The notes below the pieces were generated by a model. That model was not told the DNA's origin, ran no database searches, and worked only from the letters and a program-made list of their open reading frames with translations. The translations under genes and the position numbers were made by a program. This document shows positions 1 to 8,975 of a stretch of 64,000 bases of DNA, piece after piece. Each line of letters opens with the position of its first letter. The stretch's first letter is position 1. Source of the DNA: Caulobacter sp. (GTDB lineage Bacteria; Pseudomonadota; Alphaproteobacteria; Caulobacterales; Caulobacteraceae); contig JAUSMJ010000003.1 of assembly GCA_030645575.1 (NCBI GenBank), positions 1 to 64,000 of the forward strand, written 5' to 3'.

Positions 1-1310
1 TCCTCCAGCATGTGGAAGCCCCGCAGGGCCTGCCGCAACAGGCCGATGTCGGAGCGGACCGCCACGGCCACCCCGTCCTCCAGGAACCGCTTCATCAGCC
101 GCGCCTTCAGCCTCGGCCTGTAGCCGGGGGTGAGCGTGTTGCGGGCCAGGCGGATGGCCTGCCGGTCCTGGTTGAGCATGTCCTGGTAGTAGGGCTTGAG
201 GCTGGCGTCGATGCGGCCCTGATAGGCCAGCAGGCGCGCGCCCGGGTCGGCGGACTCGGTGAGCGAATCGCGCAGAGCGTAGGCGCTGACCGCGGCGAAG
301 GAGCAGCCCCGGCCATAGAGTGGATTGGTCCGCACCAGGCTGTCGCCCAAGGGGAAATAACCCAGCACCGTGGGCGCGCCTTCCGGCGCCATGTCGCGCC
401 AGCGGCTGCGCAGGTCGCCCATGCCGAACACCCGGCTGACGCCGCGCGACCGCGCTGGGTCGATCCAGGGGACCAGGCCCGGAAGCTGGGCGCAGATTCC
501 GTCGAACACCGCCGGGTCGACGATGGCCTTGCGCATCTCCAGCTCGATCTCCGGCACGCACATGGTGACGGAGAACCAGCCGTTGTCGGCCGGGAAGACG
601 CCGTACTTCAGGAACCCCAGGTCCCCGGTGCCGGGTGATTTGCCGCGCACCGGCTCGGCCATGCCGGGGTTCAGGTGATAGTGGCGGGTGAAATAGAGGA
701 TGCCGGCGGTCTCCGAGGCCTCGGCGATGGCCGCGCCGGCCGCCGCGAGCTGCTCGATGGCCGCGGTGGTGCGCCCGGCGGCGTCCACCACCAGGTCGGC
801 GGTGAGCTCGCCGCCGCCCTCCAGGGTGACACCGGTGACCCGGACAGGCGACCCCGCCTCCAGCTTCAGGCCGGTGACGAAGACGCCCGAACGGATCTCC
901 ACATTGGCCAGTCGCTCCACATAGCGGCGCATCACCAGCTCCAGGGTGGTGCGGCGGCTGGTGAGCACCACGAAGTCGCGGTCCATCGGTTCCGGCCGAT
1001 AGCCCTTCTTCAGCTCGTCGCTGAGCATCTGTTCGAAGCCCAGGTCGCGGCAGCCGGCGGCCAGCAGGTCGGCCAGGAGCTGGGGATGCTCGTCGCGCAG
1101 GATCAGCCGCAGACGGGCCAGGAAGGCGTGGCTATGGCGCAGATGGCCGACCCCGCGGCGGGCCCAGTCGGCGAAGGCCTCGTCGGCGTCCCCCTCCGGC
1201 GGCGGCGGGTCGCGTTCCAGCAGGACCAGCTGTCGGTCAGGCGAGGCGAGGGCGAGGGCGGTGCAGAGCCCACCGATTCCAGCCCCGATCACCAGTACGG
1301 TTTCGGTCAT
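1..1310 (-). CDS. FAD-dependent oxidoreductase/epoxidase-like monooxygenase (3' end cut off by window edge)
   Basis: The reading frame starts at ATG 1310, behind a GGGAGG ribosome site, and stays open to base 1, so the C-terminus is missing. The N-terminus has a Rossmann FAD motif (VIGAGIGGLCTALALA, residues 7-22) followed by LLERD, as in para-hydroxybenzoate-hydroxylase-fold flavoproteins. A later GDSLVRTNPLYGRG segment resembles the second FAD motif (GD...R.NP..G.G) of epoxidases and aromatic hydroxylases. Family knowledge suggests NAD(P)H-dependent oxygenation of a lipophilic or aromatic substrate; the substrate cannot be read from the sequence. It stands alone, divergent from the methyltransferase gene. 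A halogenase or geranylgeranyl-reductase-type enzyme remains possible. Confidence 0.8.
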   Translation of the reverse strand, partial: MTETVLVIGAGIGGLCTALALASPDRQLVLLERDPPPPEGDADEAFADWARRGVGHLRHSHAFLARLRLILRDEHPQLLADLLAAGCRDLGFEQMLSDELKKGYRPEPMDRDFVVLTSRRTTLELVMRRYVERLANVEIRSGVFVTGLKLEAGSPVRVTGVTLEGGGELTADLVVDAAGRTTAAIEQLAAAGAAIAEASETAGILYFTRHYHLNPGMAEPVRGKSPGTGDLGFLKYGVFPADNGWFSVTMCVPEIELEMRKAIVDPAVFDGICAQLPGLVPWIDPARSRGVSRVFGMGDLRSRWRDMAPEGAPTVLGYFPLGDSLVRTNPLYGRGCSFAAVSAYALRDSLTESADPGARLLAYQGRIDASLKPYYQDMLNQDRQAIRLARNTLTPGYRPRLKARLMKRFLEDGVAVAVRSDIGLLRQALRGFHMLE

Positions 1311-1567
1311 GTCGCCTCCCCGGCGTTTTTTTAATCGTGACACGGGCGCCCGGGGGGAAGGGAAGGGGGGACTTTACAGGTCCGGTTGTCAAGGCTATCG
1401 CCCTGCCATGCTGCGTTGCGCCGCCCAGATCATGACCTCCACCATCGCTCCCTCACGGGGCGTTGGAGGGCGTGCGCGCGACTAGCCGCTTCCTTCAACA
1501 GCCCCGCCGGACACGGACGGGGCCTTGAAGGATCCCTGTCTCCCGGATCACCGAGACAGGACACCCC

Positions 1568-2374
1568 ATGGCCCACGACGACCTCAATCCCAACGCGTTC
1601 TATGGCGGCGGCCTCGCCGTCGAGAGCTACGACCTGTTCGCCGCCCAGAACGACAGGATGGCCGGCGACGTCGCCTTCTACCTGGACCTGGCCCGCGACC
1701 GCGGCGGGCGGATCCTGGAGCTGGCCTGCGGGACCGGACGGGTGCTGACGCCCCTGGTGGAGGCCGGGTTCGCGGTCACCGGGGTGGATATCTCGCGGGC
1801 CATGCTGGAGGTGGCCGACCGGCGGCTGCAGGCCCTGCGGCCCTCGGCCTGGGGGCGGGCCCGGCTGGTCTGTTCGGCCATGCAGGACTTCGAGACGACG
1901 GAGCGATTCGATCTGGTGTTGATCCCGGCCCGGTCCTTCCAGCACCTCACCGATCCGGCCGACCAGAGGAAGACCCTTGAGCGGGTCTGGCGCTGCCTGA
2001 ACCCCGGCGGGATGCTGGTGATCGACATGTTCGACCCGCGGCTGGAGATGTGCATCGGCGAGCCCGAGGTCTGGCCGGCGCGAGAGGTGGTCGATCCGGT
2101 CAGCGGCCGCCGCTTCCGGCGCACCTGCCTGGGCCGTCACACCGACCCCTTCCGCCAGACGACCGGCGAACGGATGCGCATCGAGGAACTGGACGCGCAG
2201 GGTTCGGTGCTGGGCAGCCATGAGACGTCCTGGACCCTGCGCTGGTCGACGCGCCAGGAGATGGCCTACCTGCTGGAGCTGACCGGGTTCGAGGCGGTCA
2301 GCGTCTATTCGGACTTCCAGCGCTCGCCGCCGGCCTATGGCGGCGAGCAGCTCTGGGTCGCTCGGGCGGTCTAG
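1568..2374 (+). CDS. Class I SAM-dependent methyltransferase
   Basis: A 268-residue soluble protein with a classical methyltransferase core. Motif I is LELACGTGRVL (about residues 50-60), followed by an acidic motif II (VTGVDISRAML) and a post-motif DLVLIPARSFQHL segment. This binds S-adenosylmethionine; the acceptor is unknown. The C-terminal third (WTLRWSTRQEMAYLLELTGF) is typical of small-molecule methyltransferases. The ATG follows AGGACA at a normal distance. The stop codon lies inside the left arm of a hairpin with a downstream T-run (2373-2430), which probably ends transcription. It is divergent from the flavoprotein gene and could share regulation with it, but nothing shows this directly. 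Confidence 0.85.
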   Translation: MAHDDLNPNAFYGGGLAVESYDLFAAQNDRMAGDVAFYLDLARDRGGRILELACGTGRVLTPLVEAGFAVTGVDISRAMLEVADRRLQALRPSAWGRARLVCSAMQDFETTERFDLVLIPARSFQHLTDPADQRKTLERVWRCLNPGGMLVIDMFDPRLEMCIGEPEVWPAREVVDPVSGRRFRRTCLGRHTDPFRQTTGERMRIEELDAQGSVLGSHETSWTLRWSTRQEMAYLLELTGFEAVSVYSDFQRSPPAYGGEQLWVARAV

Positions 2375-2487
2375 AGCACGTCAGGCGGAAGTGGATACCG
2401 GTTCCGCCGCCCGACGTGCTCTAATTTTTTGAATCTAGACCCTTCTTGCCGTTTCAGATGAGTCCATCTGAAACGGTCAGGGTCTAG
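2373..2487. repeat. Paired-hairpin intergenic repeat with GANTC sites (CIR-like), copy A; hairpin 1 also looks like a terminator
   Basis: Hairpin 1 pairs 2373-2382 with 2413-2422 and 2384-2390 with 2402-2408, with loop GTGGATACCGG, and is followed by AATTTTTT. Hairpin 2 (about 2435-2487) has arms CTAGACC/GGTCTAG and TTTCAGATG/CATCTGAAA around a GAGTC site (2460-2464). A second GANTC (GAATC) lies at 2431-2435. An inverted copy occurs at 8972-9086 with compensating arm changes. The architecture fits the Caulobacter intergenic repeats linked to CcrM methylation sites. It sits between convergent genes and overlaps both stop codons. Confidence 0.75.
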
Positions 2488-3212
2488 CCGATCCGCTTCA
2501 GGTCGCCGGCTTTCGCCTGGGCGATGGCGGCGCGCAGGGCCGGCAGGTCGGCGCCGGGGATCATCCGGTCCCCGACGATGAAGGCCGGCGTGCCCTCGAT
2601 GCCGAGCGCCTGGGCCAGTTCGTGGGTGTCGGTGAGCTGCTTGCCGATGGCGGCGGACTCGCCGGCCGCCCTGGCCTGGGCGGGGTCGACGCCGGCGGCG
2701 GCGAGGTGGCGGTCGATCGCCGCCTCGTCCAGCGCCTTCTCGGCCATGAAGCTCTGGTAGAGGGCCAGGCCCTTGGCCTTGCCGGCCGGAGTCAGGGCGA
2801 CCTTGGCCGCCAGGTTCGATTCGCCCCCGAAGATCGGGAACTCCTTGAAGACGAAGCGGACGTCGGGATTGTCCTGGATGATCTTCACCACCTCGGGCGC
2901 GGAGGTCTTGCAGTAGCCGCAGCGGTAGTCGAAGAACTCCACCACCGTGATCTTGCCGTTCGGGTTGGCCACGAAGTCGCGGGGGTCCTGTTCCAGGGCC
3001 TTGCGGTGCTTCACCAGGCCGGCCTTGGCGATGTTGGCCGCGTTGGCGATCTTCTTTTCCTGCAGTTTCTGCACTGCCTCCTCGATGACCTCGGGATGCT
3101 CCAGCAGATAGGCGCGCACCTTCTGACCGAAGGCGGCGTCGGCCGCTTTCTGGCAGCCGGAAAGCGACAGGATGGCGACGAGCGCCAGGGCGGCGGCTGA
3201 GAGGCGTTTCAT
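2484..3212 (-). CDS. DsbA-family thiol:disulfide oxidoreductase, predicted lipoprotein
   Basis: A 242-residue exported protein. A short signal peptide ends in a lipobox (LSGC, Cys about residue 20), so membrane anchoring on the periplasmic side is likely. A helical N-terminal stretch (residues 30-80) precedes the thioredoxin fold. The active site is CGYC (FFDYRCGYCK, about residue 100), and the cis-proline loop is GTPAFIVGD near residue 207. This arrangement matches DsbA/Com1-type proteins that make or shuffle disulfides in exported proteins. It follows the M48 protease gene by 37 bp on the same strand, so a shared envelope quality-control transcript is plausible. The oxidase versus isomerase role is not decided by sequence. 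Confidence 0.88.
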   Translation of the reverse strand: MKRLSAAALALVAILSLSGCQKAADAAFGQKVRAYLLEHPEVIEEAVQKLQEKKIANAANIAKAGLVKHRKALEQDPRDFVANPNGKITVVEFFDYRCGYCKTSAPEVVKIIQDNPDVRFVFKEFPIFGGESNLAAKVALTPAGKAKGLALYQSFMAEKALDEAAIDRHLAAAGVDPAQARAAGESAAIGKQLTDTHELAQALGIEGTPAFIVGDRMIPGADLPALRAAIAQAKAGDLKRIG

Positions 3213-3249
3213 GAGGGCTGCTTAGCTTGAACGGCGGGGATTGCGAAGG

Positions 3250-4653
3250 TCAGCGGAGCGAGCCGCGGCGGATCGAGCCTTCCTTGGCCAGGTCCTTCAG
3301 GTCGTCCTTGCTGGGAGAAGAGGCCAGGACGATGTCGGTGGCGCGGCGCCATTCGGGCGTCGTCTTGTCCAGCTTCTCGCGGGCCCGCATGGCGAAGACC
3401 AGGGCCTGCTGGCGGTTGCCGATCTGGAAATTGTATTCGGCGGTGGCGTAGCGGGCCAGGCCGTCCTGTTCCTTGTGGTCATAGGCCTGGGCCAGCAGGC
3501 GCCAGGCCTCGGCGTTCTCCTCGTCGAGGGCCAGCGAGCGCTTCAGTTCGCCGATCCCCTCGTCGACCTTCTTCTCGTCGGTCAGAGCGATCAGGGTCTG
3601 GCCCAGATTGATGCGCAGCAGCGGCGCCTCGGGTTTTAGGGCGACGGACTTGCGCTGGGGCGCCTCGGCCTCGTCGGCGCGGCCGAACTCGAACAGGATC
3701 TGGCCCTTGAGCTCATAGAGGTAGGGATTGTCGGGGTGCTCGGCGAGCAGGCCGTCGATGATCTTCAGCGCCTTGTCCGGCTCCTTGAGCTGGTAGTAGG
3801 CGATCGCCCGGCCATAGCGGGTGGTGTAGGACGGGTCCTTCTCATCCAGCTTGCCCATGACCAGCTGGGGATTGATGAAGGCGTCCAGCTTCATCTTCAT
3901 GACGGCGTGCTCAGCCATGGCCTCGGGCGGGTCCTTCTCGCCGTAGTGGCCGAGAACCTGGGCTCGACCGCGCAGGGCCTCGATCCGGTCGGAGGACAGG
4001 GGGTGGCTGCGGAAATAGGCGAAGCGCCGCGCTTCCTGGAAGACCTCCTGGTAGCGGAAGTTGTCGAAGAAATCGACGAGGCCGGCGCCCGACAGGCCGG
4101 CCTTCTCCAGATAGGTCAGGCCCGCCTGGTCGGCGCGGGATTCCTGCTCGCGGCTGTAGCCCATGGCTCCCAGGGCCCCGAAATAGTTGGCGCTGCCCAC
4201 CAGGGCCGCGGCGCCCTCGGCCGACCCCGCCAGGGCCGCCAGGACGCCCAGGCCCATGGTCAGCAGGAAGGGCTTCATGCCCGCGGCGTTCATGTCGCCG
4301 GAACGGGCGGAGTGGCCGCCGGCCAGGTGGCCGATCTCGTGGGCCATGACGCCCTGCAACTGGTTGGGGTTTTCGGTTTCGAGGATCAGGCCGGTATAGA
4401 CCGCCATCTGGCCGGGTCCGGCCGAAGCCTGCAGATCCTTGGAGCCGATCAGCAGGATGTGGATCGCCTTGGAGTCGACGCCGGCGGCCTCGAACAGGGG
4501 TGTGGCGTCCTTGCGCAGGGTCTCTTCGATCTCGGTGTCGCGGATCAGCGACACCCCCTCCTGGGCCCGGGCGGGGGCCGCCTGGAGCACCAGGCTGAGG
4601 GCGGCGGTCGCCGTCAGGACCAGCCGGGGAAGCGAACGGGCAGGGGACGCCAT
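3250..4653 (-). CDS. Periplasmic M48 metalloprotease with TPR repeats (BepA/YfgC-like)
   Basis: About 467 residues. The start at 4653 is chosen because GGAG lies seven bases upstream and a clean signal peptide follows, ending at ARAQ; an in-frame ATG at 4686 would add 11 residues. The zinc motif HEIGHLAGGH and a downstream ESRADQAG glutamate form the M48 site. The C-terminal half is tetratricopeptide repeats (ALKPEAPLLRINLGQ and SLALDEENAEAWRLL segments). Family members degrade or help assemble outer-membrane proteins such as LptD and BamA. It lies 50 bp downstream of rne and upstream of a DsbA-like gene, on the same strand. Disulfide-dependent outer-membrane assembly would link the last two, by inference. 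Confidence 0.88.
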   Translation of the reverse strand: MASPARSLPRLVLTATAALSLVLQAAPARAQEGVSLIRDTEIEETLRKDATPLFEAAGVDSKAIHILLIGSKDLQASAGPGQMAVYTGLILETENPNQLQGVMAHEIGHLAGGHSARSGDMNAAGMKPFLLTMGLGVLAALAGSAEGAAALVGSANYFGALGAMGYSREQESRADQAGLTYLEKAGLSGAGLVDFFDNFRYQEVFQEARRFAYFRSHPLSSDRIEALRGRAQVLGHYGEKDPPEAMAEHAVMKMKLDAFINPQLVMGKLDEKDPSYTTRYGRAIAYYQLKEPDKALKIIDGLLAEHPDNPYLYELKGQILFEFGRADEAEAPQRKSVALKPEAPLLRINLGQTLIALTDEKKVDEGIGELKRSLALDEENAEAWRLLAQAYDHKEQDGLARYATAEYNFQIGNRQQALVFAMRAREKLDKTTPEWRRATDIVLASSPSKDDLKDLAKEGSIRRGSLR

Positions 4654-4703
4654 TCCAGAAACTCCAAGCGCCCCCCAGCCCTTCATACAGTCAGCCTAAC
4701 CCG

Positions 4704-7367
4704 TCAGCCGCGACGCCACCAGCCTTTGCGGGGCGCGGCCGGCGGGGTGGAGATTTCCGCCGGATCGGGAGCCTTGGCCTTGACGGCCACGGGTTCCGGC
4801 GCGGGCGTCGGTTCCGGAGCGACCACCTCGGCGGCGGTTTCGGCCACGGCCTCTTCGGCGACGGCTTCCACCGGCGCGGCTTCGGCCTTGGGCTTGCGGG
4901 CCCGGGTCTTCTTCACCGGGACGGCGGGCGCCTCGGCCTCGACGACCGGCTCGGGCTCGGGAAGCGGCGCGGCCGCCTCTTCGATCACCGCGACCGGATC
5001 GGGCGCTTCCTCGCGGGCCGGGGCCTCGGCGGCCTCGCCCTCTTCGCCGGCGCGACCGCGGGCACGGCCACGGCGCGCACGAGTCTTCTTGGGCTTCTCG
5101 TCGGCCGCGGGCAGTTCGACCCACATGTCGTCGCCACCCTCGACCGCGGGCGCGATCAGCGGCGAGCTTTCCTGCACCACCGTCTCGGCGGCATGGGCGA
5201 CGGGCGCGGAGGCGCTGTCATTGGCCGGCGCCGGGGTGCGGAAGTCTTCCGCCGGATCGTGCCAGACGAAGGGATCGTCGCCATAGGGCACCCAGGGACG
5301 GGTCCAGGAGAAGGCGTCCTGCGGACGGCTGTCGTCGCGCATGCGGCGACCGCCCCTGCGGCCACGCCGGCGGCGTCGGCCGCCCTGGCCGTCGTCCTCG
5401 TACTCGCCCTTGGCCTCGACCGGCGCGCGCGGCTCGGCGGCCGGCTGGTCGGGACGAGGTTCACCGTCACGGCGTCCGCGGCGACGGCGGCGGCGGCCAC
5501 GGCCGGCGCGTTCGCCGTCGTCCTCGCCACGCTCTTCGGTGCGGCCCTCGGCCTGACGGGCCACCACGGGATCGCGGCCGCCCTCGTACTCTTCGTCTTC
5601 CTCGGCTTCGAGGATCTCTTCGTCGTCCTCTTCCTCGTCATCGACGGCGTTGTCGTCGAAATCGTCGTCGTCGGGCACATAGGCCTGCAGCGGGGTGTGG
5701 CGCACCACCGCGTGCTCGGGCTTGGCCTCGCTGGCCGTGCGCTCGATCTCGTGCTCGGCGTGCGACATGGCGTCGTCGATGACGATGGTGACGAACAGCC
5801 CCAGGCCCTCGTGGATACGGGCCAGGTGGCTGCGCTTCTCGTTGAGGATGTAGAGGCCGACGGCGCGCGGAACCTTCAGGGTGGCTTCGCCGCCGCCCTT
5901 CAGGGCCTCGCCCTCGACGGTGCGCAGGGCCGACAGGGCGCTGGACTCCACCGAACGGACGCGGCCGGTGCCGGCGCAATGTTCGCAGACGTGGGTGGTG
6001 CCTTCCAGAACGCCGGAACGACGGCGCTGGCGGCTGATCTCCATCAGGCCAAAGCTGCTGATCTTGCCCATCTGGACCCGCGCGCGGTCGTCCTTCAGGG
6101 AGTCCTTCAGCTTCTTCTCGACCGCCCGGTTGTTCTTCGACTCATCCATGTCGATGAAGTCGATGACGACCAGGCCGGCGAGGTCGCGCAGACGCAGTTG
6201 GCGGGCGGTCTCTTCGGCCGCCTCCATGTTGGTCTTCAGCGCAGTGGCCTCGATGTTCCGCTCACGCGTGGCGCGGCCGGAGTTCACGTCGACGGCCACC
6301 AGGGCCTCGGTCTGGTTGATCACCAGATAGCCGCCCGAGCGCAGGGGCACGGTGGGGGTGTAGATCTGGGCGAGGTGGTCCTCGACCTTGTGCTTGACGA
6401 ACAGCGGGGTCGCCTCGCGGTAGGCCTGAACCTTCTTGGCCTGCGAGGGCATCAGCATGCGCATGAAGTCGCGGGCTTCCTTGAACCCGGCCTCCCCCTC
6501 GACCCAGACCTCGTCGATATCCTTGTCGTAGAGGTCGCGGATCGTGCGCTTCACGAGGTCTTCTTCCTCGTAGATCAGCGCCGGGGCGACCGAATGCAGG
6601 GTCTTGTCGCGGATGTTCTCCCACAGCCGCAGCAGGTACTCGTAGTCCCGCTTGATCTCGGCCTTGGTGCGCTTGGCGCCGGCGGTGCGGACGATCAGGC
6701 CCATGCCCTGCGGCACGTCCAGGCTCTGGACCACGCCCTTGAGGCGCTTGCGGTCGGTGGCCGTGGTGATCTTGCGCGAAATGCCGCCGCCACGGGCGGT
6801 GTTGGGCATGAGCACGCCGTAACGACCGGCCAGCGACAGGTAGGTGGTGAGCGCCGCACCCTTGTTGCCACGCTCTTCCTTGACGACTTGCACCAGCATG
6901 ATCTGCCGGCGGCGGATCACCTCCTGGATCTTGTAGCGACGCATCAGGCGCCGGCGACGCCGGGCGACCTCCTCGTCCATGACGTCGTCGTCGTCGTCAC
7001 GATCGGTGGCGGCGTCTTCCTCGTCGTCATCCTCGGACGTGGGATTGGCCCGGCCGCGGGGCTCAGGATGATCGTCCTCTTCCTCGGCCTCCTCGCGCAT
7101 CAGCGCTTCGCGGTCGGCCACCGGGATCTGGTAGTAGTCCGGGTGGATTTCGTTGAAGGCCAGGAAACCGTGCCGGTTGCCGCCGTATTCGATGAAGGCG
7201 GCCTGGAGCGAGGGTTCGACCCGCGTCACCTTGGCGAGATAGATGTTTCCCCGGAGTTGTTTGCGGTTCTGGCTCTCGAAATCGAATTCTTCAATCCGGG
7301 TTCCGTCGACCACCACCACACGCGTCTCTTCTGCGTGAGCGGCGTCGATAAGCATTTTCTTGGACAT
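4704..7367 (-). CDS. rne: Ribonuclease E, degradosome scaffold
   Basis: 887 residues. It opens with MSKKMLIDAAHAEETRV and an S1 RNA-binding domain that is interrupted by a very acidic insert (about residues 92-133), as usual in alphaproteobacteria. The catalytic DNase-I-like region has VAVDVNSGR (near 358) and VVIDFIDMDE (near 402), which carry the two metal-binding aspartates. The zinc link CEHC lies near residues 459-462 and drives tetramer formation. The C-terminal half is disordered, alternating acidic and Arg-rich blocks. It ends in GWWRRG, the short tail known from Caulobacter to bind polynucleotide phosphorylase. The enzyme starts mRNA decay and processes rRNA and tRNA. A 387-bp divergent region separates it from the amidase gene. 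Confidence 0.97.
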   Translation of the reverse strand: MSKKMLIDAAHAEETRVVVVDGTRIEEFDFESQNRKQLRGNIYLAKVTRVEPSLQAAFIEYGGNRHGFLAFNEIHPDYYQIPVADREALMREEAEEEDDHPEPRGRANPTSEDDDEEDAATDRDDDDDVMDEEVARRRRRLMRRYKIQEVIRRRQIMLVQVVKEERGNKGAALTTYLSLAGRYGVLMPNTARGGGISRKITTATDRKRLKGVVQSLDVPQGMGLIVRTAGAKRTKAEIKRDYEYLLRLWENIRDKTLHSVAPALIYEEEDLVKRTIRDLYDKDIDEVWVEGEAGFKEARDFMRMLMPSQAKKVQAYREATPLFVKHKVEDHLAQIYTPTVPLRSGGYLVINQTEALVAVDVNSGRATRERNIEATALKTNMEAAEETARQLRLRDLAGLVVIDFIDMDESKNNRAVEKKLKDSLKDDRARVQMGKISSFGLMEISRQRRRSGVLEGTTHVCEHCAGTGRVRSVESSALSALRTVEGEALKGGGEATLKVPRAVGLYILNEKRSHLARIHEGLGLFVTIVIDDAMSHAEHEIERTASEAKPEHAVVRHTPLQAYVPDDDDFDDNAVDDEEEDDEEILEAEEDEEYEGGRDPVVARQAEGRTEERGEDDGERAGRGRRRRRRGRRDGEPRPDQPAAEPRAPVEAKGEYEDDGQGGRRRRRGRRGGRRMRDDSRPQDAFSWTRPWVPYGDDPFVWHDPAEDFRTPAPANDSASAPVAHAAETVVQESSPLIAPAVEGGDDMWVELPAADEKPKKTRARRGRARGRAGEEGEAAEAPAREEAPDPVAVIEEAAAPLPEPEPVVEAEAPAVPVKKTRARKPKAEAAPVEAVAEEAVAETAAEVVAPEPTPAPEPVAVKAKAPDPAEISTPPAAPRKGWWRRG

Positions 7368-7754
7368 ATAGGCGATCTCCGTGGCGCGCCTGGAGCTCTC
7401 GGCTCGGGCGCTGCCGGTTTGTCATGAGGGCGCGCACGCCTTCGCCGGCCGCGTCAGAGACGCGGGCGGTGCAAGGCCGAAAAGGGGCTCGAGCGGCGCT
7501 GCCCATAGTGTGTTTCCCAGGCGCGCTTTGAGGGAGCGCGGATCGGATTGATGCGTCATGGCCGAGGATTCGGCCGAAGCCGACGCAGGCTTTCGCGCGG
7601 AACATGGTCCTGACAGGCAGGACGTCCTCCGGCGCGGCCGCGACATTGCAACACTAAGCTGAAAAAAGAAAGACAATCGGCTTCAGCCCCGGTTCAGCCT
7701 GGAGGGGTTAACCGTTTCTCCACGCTGCTAAGGGGTATATGGGGTTCAAATCAG
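7368..7754. other. Divergent intergenic region, rne leader and amidase promoter side
   Basis: 387 bp between two divergent genes. On the rne side I see several small GC-rich hairpins, for example GTCCTG/CAGGAC near 7604-7620 and TCGGC/GCCGA near 7571-7583. This is consistent with a long structured rne 5' leader, and rne autoregulates through its leader in other bacteria. An 84-codon open frame exists here, but its composition is poor and I do not call it a gene. On the amidase side, TTAACCGTTTC and GCTAAGG precede the start. No promoter can be fixed with confidence. Confidence 0.35.
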
Positions 7755-8975
7755 ATGCGTGTGGTGTGGGGCCGGATGCTCGCGAAAGTAGGCGGCGTCT
7801 TCGAAAAGTTCGGAAAGCGTACCCTGGCGGCGGTCGCCGCGGGCGTGTGCTGCCTCGCCTTCGCGGCCGTGGGCCATGCCAACGCCTCCGGCGGCGGCGT
7901 CCTCAAGGTTCGCCTCGGCGGCGACCGGACCGAAACCCGAATCGTCATCGACCTCGACCGCTCGGCCACCGGCAGGGTGGCCTCCGACGGCCAGGATGAC
8001 CGCCGCGTTGTCATGAACCTGCCAGGCGTCAATGTGGACCGCACCCTGCAGGGCGCCGGCCAGGGCCTGGTGAAGACCTGGATGCTGGATGGCGGCCCTA
8101 TGGGCGCGCGCCTGCGCATCGATCTGGCCTCCGACGCGGTGATCAAGCGTCGCTTCCTACTGCCGCCGGCCGACGGCGCCGCCAACTATCGCTATGTGAT
8201 CGACCTGGCCGCCGCGACGCCCGCCGCCGCCGGCGGCGCCGGCCGGGTGATGATGATCTCGGCGCCCGCCGCCATTCGTCCGCCGCCGCTGTCGCTCAAG
8301 AAGACCGTCGTCATCGACGCCGGCCACGGCGGCAAGGATCCCGGCGCCATCGGCTCCAACGGCTACGAGAAGGACGTCACCCTGGCCGCGGCCCTGGCGC
8401 TGAAGGCGCGCCTGGAGCGCACCGGACGCTACCGCGTCGTCATGACGCGGTCGGCCGACGTCTATGTGCCCCTGGAAACCCGCGTGCCCATCGCGCGCAA
8501 GTCCGGGGCCGACCTGTTCATCTCCCTGCACGCCGACTCAGGCCCGACGACAAGCACCCGGGGCGCCAGCGTCTACACCCTGGCCGACCGCGCCGTGGCC
8601 CGCTCGGCCAAGCTTGTGTCCAAAGACGACTGGTTCATGAAGGCCGGGCTGCAGGGAGACCGGGGCGTCTCGGGCATCCTGTTCGACCTGACCCAGCGCT
8701 CCACCAAGAACCGTTCGGCCAAGTTCGCCGAGATGCTGCTCGACCGGATTTCAAACGGGGACATGATGCTGCTGCGCCGCAGCCACCGCGAAGCCGGCCT
8801 GGCCGTGCTGCTGGCCCCCGATGTGCCTGCCGTGCTGCTGGAGATGGGCTTCGTCAACAACGCCGAGGACGAGGCCTTCCTGCGCGATCCGGCCGGCCGC
8901 GCCCGTCTGATGAATGCGGTGGGCGACTCGATCGACGCCTATTTCGCCCAGGAGACGAGGCTGGCCTCGCGCTAG
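7755..8975 (+). CDS. amiC: N-acetylmuramoyl-L-alanine amidase (AmiC type)
   Basis: 406 residues. A signal/anchor segment (FGKRTLAAVAAGVCCLAFA) is followed by a beta-rich AMIN-type domain (about 45-160) and an Amidase_3 zinc domain (about 185-400). Zinc ligands are visible: His in VVIDAGHGGKDPG, Glu in NGYEKDV, His in SLHADSG, and catalytic Glu in LLEMGFVNNAEDEAFL. The enzyme cuts the lactyl-L-alanine bond of peptidoglycan in the periplasm and helps separate daughter cells; the AMIN domain targets it to the septum. The gene next to it on the same strand is PBP1A, so wall cleavage and wall synthesis are adjacent. An internal ATG at 7785 is an alternative start. Confidence 0.93.
   Translation: MRVVWGRMLAKVGGVFEKFGKRTLAAVAAGVCCLAFAAVGHANASGGGVLKVRLGGDRTETRIVIDLDRSATGRVASDGQDDRRVVMNLPGVNVDRTLQGAGQGLVKTWMLDGGPMGARLRIDLASDAVIKRRFLLPPADGAANYRYVIDLAAATPAAAGGAGRVMMISAPAAIRPPPLSLKKTVVIDAGHGGKDPGAIGSNGYEKDVTLAAALALKARLERTGRYRVVMTRSADVYVPLETRVPIARKSGADLFISLHADSGPTTSTRGASVYTLADRAVARSAKLVSKDDWFMKAGLQGDRGVSGILFDLTQRSTKNRSAKFAEMLLDRISNGDMMLLRRSHREAGLAVLLAPDVPAVLLEMGFVNNAEDEAFLRDPAGRARLMNAVGDSIDAYFAQETRLASR

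Noticed and set aside
3736-5286. Long plus-strand open frame (516 codons) opposite the M48 and rne genes
   Set aside because: Antisense to two well-supported genes; low-complexity composition and no domain. High G+C makes such shadow frames common.
5193-7427. 744-codon plus-strand frame opposite rne
   Set aside because: Its translation is a mirror of the RNase E coding bias (Val/Leu/Gly-rich repeats). No ribosome site or family signature.
7422-7676. 84-codon frame in the rne leader
   Set aside because: Serine/Arg-rich, no homologous pattern, and it overlaps a probable structured leader; not called.
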